Source: VBCK01 sp035511515 (GTDB lineage Bacteria > Pseudomonadota > Gammaproteobacteria > Burkholderiales > Burkholderiaceae_F). Taken from it: 7,897 nucleotides of DNA. The translations under genes were made by a program, and so were the position numbers. The stretch is from contig DATKFG010000006.1 of the NCBI GenBank assembly GCA_035511515.1, forward strand, positions 1 through 7,897, in the 5' to 3' direction. The notes beneath the pieces are model-generated. The model saw only the letters and a list, made by a program, of their open reading frames with translations. It did not search any database and had not been told where the DNA came from. Every line of letters begins with the position of its first letter. The first letter of the stretch is position 1. This document shows positions 1-6,900 of this stretch, in pieces.

Positions 1-78
1 GGGGGCGCCGACCCTCGCGCTCACTGCCGGCATCACTTCGCGCGCGAACAGCGTCACATTGAACGCTCCACCTGTCAC
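1..78 (-). pseudogene. possible C-terminal remnant of an LLM-class flavin oxidoreductase, partial
   Basis: An open minus-strand frame of 26 codons runs from a GTG at 76-78 off the left edge of the window. It contains LFAREVMPA, which resembles the last helix of luciferase-like (LLM-class) flavin-dependent oxidoreductases, where a phrase like 'LFAxEVMP' lies close to the C-terminus. An in-frame TAA lies just upstream at 94-96, so nothing of the N-terminal part of such an enzyme is attached in this frame. That suggests a truncated 3' fragment rather than a gene start. A G-rich stretch precedes the GTG, so a short real gene starting here cannot be excluded. The identification rests on one short motif and is weak. 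Confidence 0.22.
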
Positions 79-197
79 TCCGTTTCCCCCAGGTTACTCA
101 GCCGCAAGCTGCAGCATGGCTCCTCCTGGGGGCCAAGCTCGCCCGCTCGTGGCGACGTCGAGAGGTGCGCCAGTCGACGTTGCGGCCACTGCGAGCA

Positions 198-267
198 GAT
201 TCCGCGCTGAACCGCTGCGCCGCGCGCCTTTTCCATTGATACTTGTGCACCCCTGCCGGGTCATTCC
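198..267. mobile_element. possible IS21-family terminal repeats (remnant end)
   Basis: Positions 1-320 contain no convincing gene. Within them, TTCC-containing motifs recur at 200-203, 231-234 and 264-267, about 31-33 bases apart, in the contexts GATTCC, TTCCATTG and CATTCC. A TGTGCACC stretch lies between the last two. Ends of IS21-family elements are known to carry several spaced repeats of this kind (GGAAT/ATTCC cores). No transposase gene (istA or istB) is visible, so at most this is one end of an element or a relic. No target-site duplication or precise terminus could be fixed. The call is by resemblance only. Confidence 0.28.
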
Positions 268-320
268 GGGCTCGGTTACAGACTTCGGCCAACTGCCGCG
301 ACGTGAACGTCGATGACGCC

Positions 321-662
321 CTATCCGCGAGCGTGCTCGGCGCCGGAATCGCCGAGTTCGATTCCGTTTCCCTGGCACCACGCGCGCAGCGCTGCGCTCG
401 TTTCGGCTTGCTCGAACTCGTACCACTGCTGGAGCACGCTTCGATCGGCGAGGAGGATCTTCAGGCGGCTGTACGCGCCCTTGCGCCTGAAGAACGCCGC
501 GACTTCCTCGGTATCTGCGGGCAGTCGCTCCTGAACGAATCGCTCGACGAGTCGAATGCCGAGATCAGTTCGTTCTTACCCGGAACGGCCAGGTACCCGA
601 TTGTCGAAGGGGCCAGCGACTCTGACGAACTCGAATGTGTTCATCAGCTCGTAGAATTTGAC
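321..662 (-). pseudogene. UPF0158-like protein, frameshifted and shortened
   Basis: The minus strand preserves three blocks of what looks like one small protein. The N-terminal block (about 659-590) reads KFYELMNTFEFV. The middle block (about 598-568) reads YLAVPGKNEL in a different frame. The C-terminal block (about 567-324) reads DLGIRLVERFVQERLP, then KGAYSRLK, WYEFE and ALRAWCQGNGIEL, ending in TAG at 321-323. The last block matches what I know of UPF0158-type proteins (a Gly-Ala-aromatic-x-Arg-hydrophobic-Lys motif, then Trp-Tyr-x-Phe and a Trp-Cys near the end). Restoring one G near 564-568 (CTGAT to CTGGAT) would join KNEL directly to DLG. The N-terminal frame meets TAA at 576-578 and appears to lack some 35-45 residues before the middle block. 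No start codon stands before KFYEL (the codon is GTC). Two or more lesions argue for decay rather than a single sequencing error. Function of the family is unknown to me. Confidence 0.62.
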
Positions 663-772
663 GGCGACAGTCGCGGTTCGCCCCCGGTTGATGCATGCGG
701 CCTGGCAAGCGATCCGGATGATACGGCCGCTGCCCGTTGGTCCTTATGGCTGGGTCCCGACGCGCTACGGTA

Positions 773-800
773 GCCCTCCTACGCCAAGGCTTCGGAGGGC
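773..800. repeat. REP-like palindrome
   Basis: A 7-bp perfect inverted repeat, GCCCTCC at 773-779 and GGAGGGC at 794-800, encloses an interior that itself pairs GCC (783-785) with GGC (788-790). The whole forms an interrupted hairpin. Short intergenic palindromes of this layout are typical of REP-type elements that occur in many copies per genome. It abuts the 15-bp inverted repeat next to the tRNA gene. A single window cannot show copy number, so the REP label is inferred from structure. A role in ending transcription from either side is possible, but no T-run follows. Confidence 0.45.
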
Positions 801-857
801 ACCCTGCTGCGCGCTACACAGCGTCGAACCCTGCGTAGCGCGCGGCGCGCAGCAGGG

Positions 858-859
<2 letters not shown>
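800..859 (-). repeat. 15-bp perfect inverted repeat at the tRNA 3' end; possible terminator
   Basis: Left arm 800-814 and right arm 845-859 are perfect reverse complements (CACCCTGCTGCGCGC), separated by 30 bases. Inside, GCGCTAC (811-817) can alternatively pair with GTAGCGC (835-841), giving a competing hairpin. On the minus strand the structure begins inside the encoded CCA tail of the tRNA gene and lies directly downstream of it, so the nascent tRNA transcript would fold here. That placement suits a terminator or a 3'-processing signal. The lack of a following U-tract means it is not a canonical Rho-independent terminator. Confidence 0.5.
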
Positions 860-933
<74 letters not shown>

Positions 934-942
934 ACGCACGGC

Positions 943-972
943 ATTTTACCGAGCGGAAGGGCCCCCGTCCAA
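943..972 (-). promoter_or_regulatory. sigma-70-type promoter of tRNA-Ala
   Basis: Read on the minus strand, TTGGAC (967-972) and TAAAAT (943-948) are separated by 18 bases. TAAAAT matches the -10 consensus at five of six positions; the -35 matches only in its TTG. The predicted start, around 935-937, lies three or four bases before the mature tRNA 5' end. The -10 is followed by a G/C-rich discriminator (GCCGTGCG), a feature of stable-RNA promoters under stringent control. Confidence 0.6.
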
Positions 973-1029
973 GGGGCGCCGCCGAAGCGATACACTGCGC
1001 AGCCTCGTCGGCGGGGGGCCGGACAGGCC

Positions 1030-1875
1030 ATGAAATACACACAGGATTTCTGCGACCGCGAGTACAACATACGCGCGCACGTGCCGGAGTACCCGGCCAT
1101 ATTTTCCCGGTGGGCTGCACAGGGAGCCGCGACCCGCAGCGTGCACGCCTGCCTGCTCGATCTGGCCTATGGCGACGAGCCGGCGGAACGGCTAGACATT
1201 TTTCCGGCGCGCGAGGAGCCATCGCCGCTGCTGATCTTCATCCACGGCGGCTACTGGCGATCGATGGACAAGTCGGATTTTTCCTGGATCGCGCCGAACT
1301 TCGTCCGGCAGGGCGTCAGCGTCGCGCTGATCAACTACGGGCTGGCGCCGCGCACGCCGATCGAGGACATGGTGCGGCAGACGCTCGCGGCGATCGCCTG
1401 GCTGTACCGGAAAGCGGACCACTACGAGATCGACCGCGACCGCATCAGCCTGTGCGGCCATTCGGCCGGCGCTCACCTGGCCGCCATGTCGATGGCGGCG
1501 CTGTGGAACGTCTTCGGAGAGGATTTGCCGGCCGATCTGGTCAAAGGGGCGCTGGCGATCAGCGGTGTGTACGACCTGGAGCCGCTGGTGCACGCCTCGT
1601 TCCTGAACGTCGACCTGAAACTGAACCGCGAGCGCGCGGTCCGTCTTTCCCCGGTGAGCTACCCGGCCCGGGCTGGGGCGCGCCTGATCACCGCGGTCGG
1701 CAGCGCCGAATCGTCCGAGTTCGCCCGGCAAACGGCGCTGATCGGGCAGCACTGGGGGGCGAGCCGGGTGCGCGACGTGCCCCTGCCCGGCTGCAACCAT
1801 TACGAAGCGATCGAGGCGCTGCCCGATCCGGCCGGCCCGCTGTTCGATGCCGCGCTCGATCTGGTGCGGCGATGA
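1030..1875 (+). CDS. alpha/beta hydrolase, kynurenine-formamidase-like esterase
   Basis: The 281-residue protein has the hallmarks of the arylformamidase/BD-FAE-type branch of the alpha/beta hydrolases. HGGYW (72-76) is the oxyanion-hole motif. GHSAG (143-147) holds the nucleophile Ser145. A VGSAES-SEF stretch (223-231) supplies the probable acid, Glu227 by analogy with related proteins. NHYE (256-259) gives the catalytic His257. Such enzymes hydrolyse amide or ester bonds, N-formylkynurenine being the best-known substrate; no kynurenine-pathway gene is nearby, so the true substrate is open. No signal peptide is seen, so it is probably cytoplasmic. The frame is open much further upstream, but that part crosses the tRNA gene; the ATG at 1030 fits the family N-terminus (EYNIRAHVPE at 11-20) and follows GGACAGG. 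It ends 24 bases from the convergent reductase gene. Confidence 0.88.
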   Translation: MKYTQDFCDREYNIRAHVPEYPAIFSRWAAQGAATRSVHACLLDLAYGDEPAERLDIFPAREEPSPLLIFIHGGYWRSMDKSDFSWIAPNFVRQGVSVALINYGLAPRTPIEDMVRQTLAAIAWLYRKADHYEIDRDRISLCGHSAGAHLAAMSMAALWNVFGEDLPADLVKGALAISGVYDLEPLVHASFLNVDLKLNRERAVRLSPVSYPARAGARLITAVGSAESSEFARQTALIGQHWGASRVRDVPLPGCNHYEAIEALPDPAGPLFDAALDLVRR

Positions 1876-1899
1876 GCGCGCCGACGCGGGCCGCAGGTT

Positions 1900-2883
1900 T
1901 CAGGCCGGGATTCCCAGCGCCACGGTCCTGGCCTTCACCAGCGCGTGCAGCACCCGGGTCGACGGCACCGGCACGCCGGTGAGCTCGGCCAGCTCGATCA
2001 CCGCTCCGACGATCGCCGCCAGTTCCAGCGGGCGGCGCTGCTCCAGATCCTGCAGCATCGAGATGCGCGCGGCACCGAGCTGCCGCGCCACGTCGATGCG
2101 CTGATCGATCGTCAGTCCGATCGAAACGCCCAGACGCCCGGCCACTTCAATGCCCTCGCGCAGCACGTCGCGAATCACGACCAGCACCTCGTCATCGCCG
2201 CAGATCTGATCCATCCGGTACCCGGTCAACGCCGCCACCGGATTGAAGCTGAGGTTTCCGATCAGCTTGGTCCAGATGTCGCGGCGGATCAGGCCCGAGA
2301 CCTCGCAGTCGAAGCCGGCCGCCTGCAGCGCCGCCGCGATCCGGCGCAATCGCTCCGAATCGGATCCATCCGGCTCACCGACGATCAGGCGCCGCCCGGC
2401 AGTGTGCTGCACCCTGCCCGGCTGCAGCACCTCGGCGGCCAGGTGCACCACGCACCCGACCACGCGCGCCGCATCCAGCCCGGCCTGCATCGCCCCGTCC
2501 GGATCGAGCGAGCGCAACCGCATGCCCTCATACGGACCGCCGGAGCGGTGGAAGTACCACCACGGCAGGCCGTTCAGCGCCGGCAGCACCGCGGTGTCCG
2601 CGCCGAGCAGCGGCGCAAGCGACGGCAGCATGCCGGCCACCGAATAGGCCTTCAGCGCGATCACGACCAGGTCCTGCGGGCCGAAATCGGACGGATCGGC
2701 GCTGGCCGGCAGGCGGAACGTCCCGGACCGCGGACCGACCCGGTCGACCAGCTGCAAGCCCTCGCGGCGGATCGCCTGCAGGTGCTCGCCGTGCGCGATC
2801 AGGCAGACCTGCTCGCCGGCGGCCGACAGCTTGGCACCGACCGTTGCGCCGATCGAGCCGGCGCCGACCACGCACACCCTCAC
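1900..2883 (-). CDS. panE: 2-dehydropantoate 2-reductase family protein (ApbA/PanE)
   Basis: A 327-residue NAD(P)-dependent reductase of the ketopantoate reductase family. PanE itself reduces 2-dehydropantoate to pantoate with NADPH in pantothenate and CoA synthesis. Seen in the sequence: a Rossmann motif GAGSIG (7-12), Lys78 in ALKAY, Asn104 in LNG, the catalytic-lysine region IWTKLIGN with Lys206 and Asn210, then NPVAALTG (214-221). The conserved C-terminal signature is SMLQD (275-279) followed by RRPLE with Glu287. Length is normal to slightly long. The start is a GTG at 2881-2883, chosen because the Rossmann strand begins at residue 2; only a weak purine-rich site precedes it. It follows the cysB-type gene by 12 bases, so co-transcription is likely. 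No other pantothenate gene is visible. Paralogues with other 2-keto acid substrates are common, so the symbol marks the family rather than proven function. Confidence 0.85.
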   Translation of the reverse strand: MRVCVVGAGSIGATVGAKLSAAGEQVCLIAHGEHLQAIRREGLQLVDRVGPRSGTFRLPASADPSDFGPQDLVVIALKAYSVAGMLPSLAPLLGADTAVLPALNGLPWWYFHRSGGPYEGMRLRSLDPDGAMQAGLDAARVVGCVVHLAAEVLQPGRVQHTAGRRLIVGEPDGSDSERLRRIAAALQAAGFDCEVSGLIRRDIWTKLIGNLSFNPVAALTGYRMDQICGDDEVLVVIRDVLREGIEVAGRLGVSIGLTIDQRIDVARQLGAARISMLQDLEQRRPLELAAIVGAVIELAELTGVPVPSTRVLHALVKARTVALGIPA

Positions 2884-2895
2884 GTCGGCCGCACG

Positions 2896-3825
2896 CTACC
2901 GCAACGCCTGCTCGACACGCTTTTTGTCCCAGCCGGGTGCCACCAGCTCGATGAACGCATAGACGAATCCTCGCAGATAAGCGCCCTGTTTGACCGCAAG
3001 TCGCGCCGTGTTGTGGCCGAACAGATGCCCTCCGCATTTGACGGCGACCAGGCCCTCCGAAAGGTTCTCGGTTGCCAGGTCCGCGACAATTCCCACCCCC
3101 ATGCCCGCGAGCACATAGGTCTTGATCACGTCGGCATCGATGGCCTCGAGCACGACCGACGGCTCGATCGCGGCCGCGGCGAACGCCTGGTCGATCCGGC
3201 TGCGGCCCGAAAAGTGCGACTCGTACGTCACGATCGGGTATTTGGCCAGCTCCTTGAGCGTGAGCCGCTCCGGATGCCGGGCATAGCGCTCGAGCGGGTG
3301 CGGCGCCTTGACGACCACCACGTGGTCCCAATCGAAAACGGGAATCGATTTCAGCCCGGGCGTCTCCGCCAGCGTCTCGGTGGCCATCCCGATATCGGCC
3401 TGGCCCGCCGCCAGCATGGCGGCGATCTGCGGCGGGTTGCCCTGCAGCAGCTTGACCCGGACCTGCGGGTAGTCCTGAGCAAACCGCTGCACGATGGGGG
3501 GCAGCACGTAGCGCGCCTGCGTGTGCGTGGTCGCCAGACGCAGCGTGCCTTCGGGGCTGCCCGCGTAGTCGCGCGCCAGCTTTTTCAGGTTGTCGATCTC
3601 GGTCATGATGCGCTCGGCCGCGTCGAGCACCTGCTGGCCGGGCGGCGTCAGGCCCAGGATGCGCTTGCCGTGCCGCGCGAAGACCGACACGCCCAGCTCC
3701 TCCTCCAGCTCGATGATCGCCTTGGACACGCCCGGCTGCGACGTGTGCAATGCCTTGGCCGCCGCGGTCAGGTTCATCTTCTGCCGCACAGCCTCGCGCA
3801 AGTAGCGGAATTGTTGGAGATTCAC
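2896..3825 (-). CDS. cysB: LysR-type transcriptional regulator CysB
   Basis: A 309-residue LysR regulator that resembles CysB/Cbl along its length. The N-terminal winged helix-turn-helix (about 1-60) includes TSQPGVSKAI (28-37). The effector domain carries TTHTQARY (99-106); Thr100, Thr102 and Gln103 correspond to residues that bind sulfate or another anion in CysB. Also present are YPIVTY (196-201) and DADVIKTYV (230-238), both CysB hallmarks. CysB-type regulators control sulfate uptake and assimilation in response to acetylserine-type inducers. The start is a GTG at 3823-3825, matching the family N-terminus (NLQQFRYLREAV); no Shine-Dalgarno site is seen before it. The gene is divergent from nrdJ and lies upstream of the PanE-family gene. 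No sulfur-assimilation gene is in view, so its targets here are unknown. A Cbl-like paralogue is the main alternative. Confidence 0.85.
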   Translation of the reverse strand: MNLQQFRYLREAVRQKMNLTAAAKALHTSQPGVSKAIIELEEELGVSVFARHGKRILGLTPPGQQVLDAAERIMTEIDNLKKLARDYAGSPEGTLRLATTHTQARYVLPPIVQRFAQDYPQVRVKLLQGNPPQIAAMLAAGQADIGMATETLAETPGLKSIPVFDWDHVVVVKAPHPLERYARHPERLTLKELAKYPIVTYESHFSGRSRIDQAFAAAAIEPSVVLEAIDADVIKTYVLAGMGVGIVADLATENLSEGLVAVKCGGHLFGHNTARLAVKQGAYLRGFVYAFIELVAPGWDKKRVEQALR

Positions 3826-3832
3826 GTCAATC

Positions 3833-3860
3833 AGTATATCGGCAGGCAGATCAGGGTCAC
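3833..3860 (-). promoter_or_regulatory. candidate sigma-70 promoter of cysB, giving a near-leaderless mRNA
   Basis: On the minus strand GTGACC (3855-3860, four of six -35 positions) is followed after 16 bases by TATACT (3833-3838, five of six -10 positions). The expected start is six to eight bases beyond the -10, which is at or within two bases of the GTG start codon (3825). No ribosome-binding site lies between the -10 and the GTG, which agrees with a leaderless message. Inferred from sequence only. Confidence 0.45.
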
Positions 3861-3880
3861 GACTTTGGGCATCCAGCGTT

Positions 3881-3886
3881 CATAAT
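3881..3886 (+). promoter_or_regulatory. candidate -10 element of nrdJ
   Basis: CATAAT matches the -10 consensus at five of six positions and lies 26 bases before the nrdJ ATG, inside an A/T-rich island (CATAATATG, itself a small dyad) in otherwise GC-rich DNA. No convincing -35 is found at 16-18 bases upstream, so an activator may be needed. I saw no NrdR-box-like palindrome in this intergenic region. The ATG is preceded only by GGGACCGGG (3901-3909), a weak ribosome-binding site. Confidence 0.3.
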
Positions 3887-3912
3887 ATGAGCTTCGATTC
3901 GGGACCGGGTGC

Positions 3913-6900
3913 ATGAAACTCGAACAGGCCGCGACACTGCTGGACGAACAGGCGATCTGCCTGGACGTGCTCCTCGAAAAATACGCAAAGGGCGACGAAA
4001 AGACGGCCGACGAGGTGCGCCGGCGGGTCGCCCGCGGCCTGGCGGCGGTCGAAAAACCGCAGCTGCGCGAGCACTGGGAGCAGCGCTTCTACGAAACGAT
4101 GGTCGCCGGCTTCATTCCGGGCGGACGGGTTAACTCGGCCGCGGGCACCGAGATCTCGGCCACGCTGATCAACTGCTTCGTGCAGCCGGTCGGCGACGCC
4201 ATCAGCGGCGTGAACGACGGCGTGCCGTCGATCTACCTGGCGCTGAACCAGGCCGCCGAGACGATGCGCCGCGGCGGCGGCGTCGGCTACGACTTCTCGC
4301 TGATCCGGCCGCGCGGCGCGCTGGTGCACGGCACGCATTCGCGCGCCAGCGGACCGCTGTCCTACATGCGCGTGTTCGACAAGAGCTGCGAAACGCTCGA
4401 ATCGGCCGGCAGCCGGCGTGGGGCCCAGATGGGCGTGATGCGCTGCGACCATCCGGACATCGAAGAGTTCATCAACGCCAAGCACGACGGAACGCTGTCG
4501 AACTTCAACATGTCGGTGGCGGTGACCGACGAGTTCATGCGCGCCGTCGACAGCGACGGGCACATCGATTTGTGGCACGCCGCCGAGCCGTTCGACAAGG
4601 AAGGCGCCTCGCGCCGCCCCGACGGCACCTGGACCTACCGGCGCGTGCGGGCGCGCGACCTGTTCGATCAGATGATGCACTCGACCTACGACCATGCCGA
4701 GCCGGGCGTCGTGTTCATCGATCGGGTCAATCGGGACAACAACCTGTCGTACTGCGAGGCGATTGCAGCGACCAACCCGTGCGTTCCTGCGGACACTTGG
4801 GTCATGACCAGCGATGGCCCGCGCCAGGTCGCAGACCTGATCGGAGAGGCGCACTGCACGATCGTCAGTGGACAGCGGCATCCGTCTGGCTCGCAGGGTT
4901 TCTTTGCGACGGGGCACAAGCCACTGGTCGAACTTAGCACCCGCGAGGGATTCAAACTGCGCCTGACGGCAGATCACAAGGTCCGCCGAATTCAGGACGC
5001 AACGCGGTACAGAGAGAGCGCAGAGTGGTTGGAGGCAGGCAAGCTTGTGCCCGGAGACCGAGTCTCGCTTCACAATCATCGCGAGCTCTCCGGGTGGCCG
5101 GGGCGCGGGACTGAAGCTGAAGGTTACCTTCTCGGATTTCTGGTCGGCGATGGATCATTGAAGCAAGACGGCTCTGGCGCTGAACTGGCGGTATGGGCGC
5201 CGGCGGCTGCCGTTTCCAACGGAGTGCCTGTCGTGCCCCTCGGCGCTCGTGCGCTGATGGACGCGGCAAGTGACGCTATCGGAACCCTGCACCACCGATC
5301 GGACTTGTCTGGATGGCATCAGGTCGCCGGTCAGCCCCAGTGGCGGCTGAATTCGGCACCGCTGCGGGATCTCGCACAATCGTTTGGTTTGCGAGCGGGG
5401 GCCAAACGACCCGGCAAGGCGATTGAGCAGGCGTCCGCCCCGTTCTATCGTGGTTTTCTCCGTGGCCTGTTCGACACCGACGGATCGGTTCAAGGTTCGC
5501 AAGACAAAGGCATCAGTGTTCGCCTGGCGCAGTCGGACCTCGAAACGCTGGAGTGCGCGCAACGAATGCTGTTGCGACTCGGAATTGTCGCAACGATCTA
5601 TGCGGAGCGTCGCTCGGCGGGTTTCAAGATGCTGCCGGACGGCCGCGGAGGAGCGCGTGAGTATCCGATTCGGGCACAGCACGAACTCGTAATCGCCAAC
5701 GACAACCTGATTCGCTTCGCCGATATCGTGGGTTTCGCCGACTGCGAGAAGCGCGCTCGTCTCGACAGGTCGCTCGGAGCTTACCGCCGCAACGCCAATC
5801 GCGAACGGTTCTGGGTCACCGTCGACGATGTGGCCGAGGTCGGATCGGCCCCGGTCTTTGACGTTCAGGTGCAAGATGTTCACGCCTTCGACGCAAATGG
5901 TTTCTATGTACACAACTGCGGCGAGCAGGCCCTTCCCAGTTATGGTTGCTGCTGCCTCGGCTCGATCAACCTGACGCGCTTCGTGCGCGATCCGTTCGCC
6001 GATAGCGCGAGCTTCGATTTCGACGGCTTTGGTGAAGTAGTCGGCGTTGCGATCCGCGCGCTCGACAACGTGCTGGACGTGACGCTGTGGCCGCTGGCGG
6101 AGCAGCAGATCGAGGCGCAGAACAAGCGCCGCATAGGTCTGGGCTTTACCGGCCTGGGCAACGCGCTGACGATGATGAACCTGCGTTACGACACTGAGCC
6201 TGCGCGCGAGATGGCCTCGCGCATCAGCAGCGCGATGCGCGACACCGCTTACGAGGCATCGGTCGAGCTGGCAAAAGAAAAAGGCCGCTTTCCGCTGTTC
6301 GATGCCCCGCGCTACCTCGCCTCGCCGCACTGTGCCTCGCGCCTGCCCGAGCCCTTGCAAAGCAAGATCCGCCAGCACGGAGTGCGCAATTCGCACCTGC
6401 TGTCGATCGCGCCGACCGGAACGATCTCGCTGGCCTTCGCCGGCAACGCCTCGGGCGGAATCGAACCGACCTTCGCCTGGACCTACGTTCGCAAGAAGCG
6501 CATGCACGACGGTACGCGCCAGGACTACACGGTCGAGGATTACGCCTTCCGACTGTACAAGCACATGGGGGGCGACCCGGCCGATCTGCCGCCGGCGTTC
6601 GTCGGCGCGCTCGAGATGCGCGCGATCGACCACATGCTGATGATCGCGGCCGTGCAGCCGTACGTCGATGCGGCCGTCAGCAAGACGGTGAACGTGCCGG
6701 AGGATTATCCGTTCGACGACTTCCGCGACCTGTACCTGCAGGCGTGGAAGGCCGGCTTGAAGGGCATCACCACGTACCGGCCCAACCAGGTGATCGGCGA
6801 GGTGCTGAGCGTGCGCAAGGACGGGGCCGTGGCGCCGCAGGACCTCGGAGAAGGTCCCGATCGCCGCTTGAAGCTGGACACCGCTCCGGTGCCGGCGCTT

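Noticed and set aside
243..773. 176-codon plus-strand frame
   Set aside because: No recognisable domain; the opposite strand carries the conserved blocks of the UPF0158-like pseudogene over most of the same interval.
1876..1899. Bidirectional terminator between the convergent hydrolase and reductase genes
   Set aside because: The 24-base gap is GC-rich but forms no convincing stem with a T-run on either strand.
1945..3885. 646-codon plus-strand frame opposite the panE and cysB genes
   Set aside because: Its His/Arg/Gln-rich composition is typical of an antisense frame, and it overlaps two well-supported genes on the other strand.
3826..3912. NrdR box or cobalamin riboswitch upstream of nrdJ
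   Set aside because: No NrdR-like palindrome was seen, and the region is far too short for a cobalamin riboswitch.
3880..5079. 399-codon minus-strand frame opposite the start of nrdJ
   Set aside because: No motif; it covers the opposite strand of conserved RNR and intein coding sequence.
4780..5916. Self-splicing RNA intron instead of an intein
   Set aside because: The insertion is fully open in frame with the host gene and carries protein-splicing residues at both ends. No intron-type boundaries are needed or seen.
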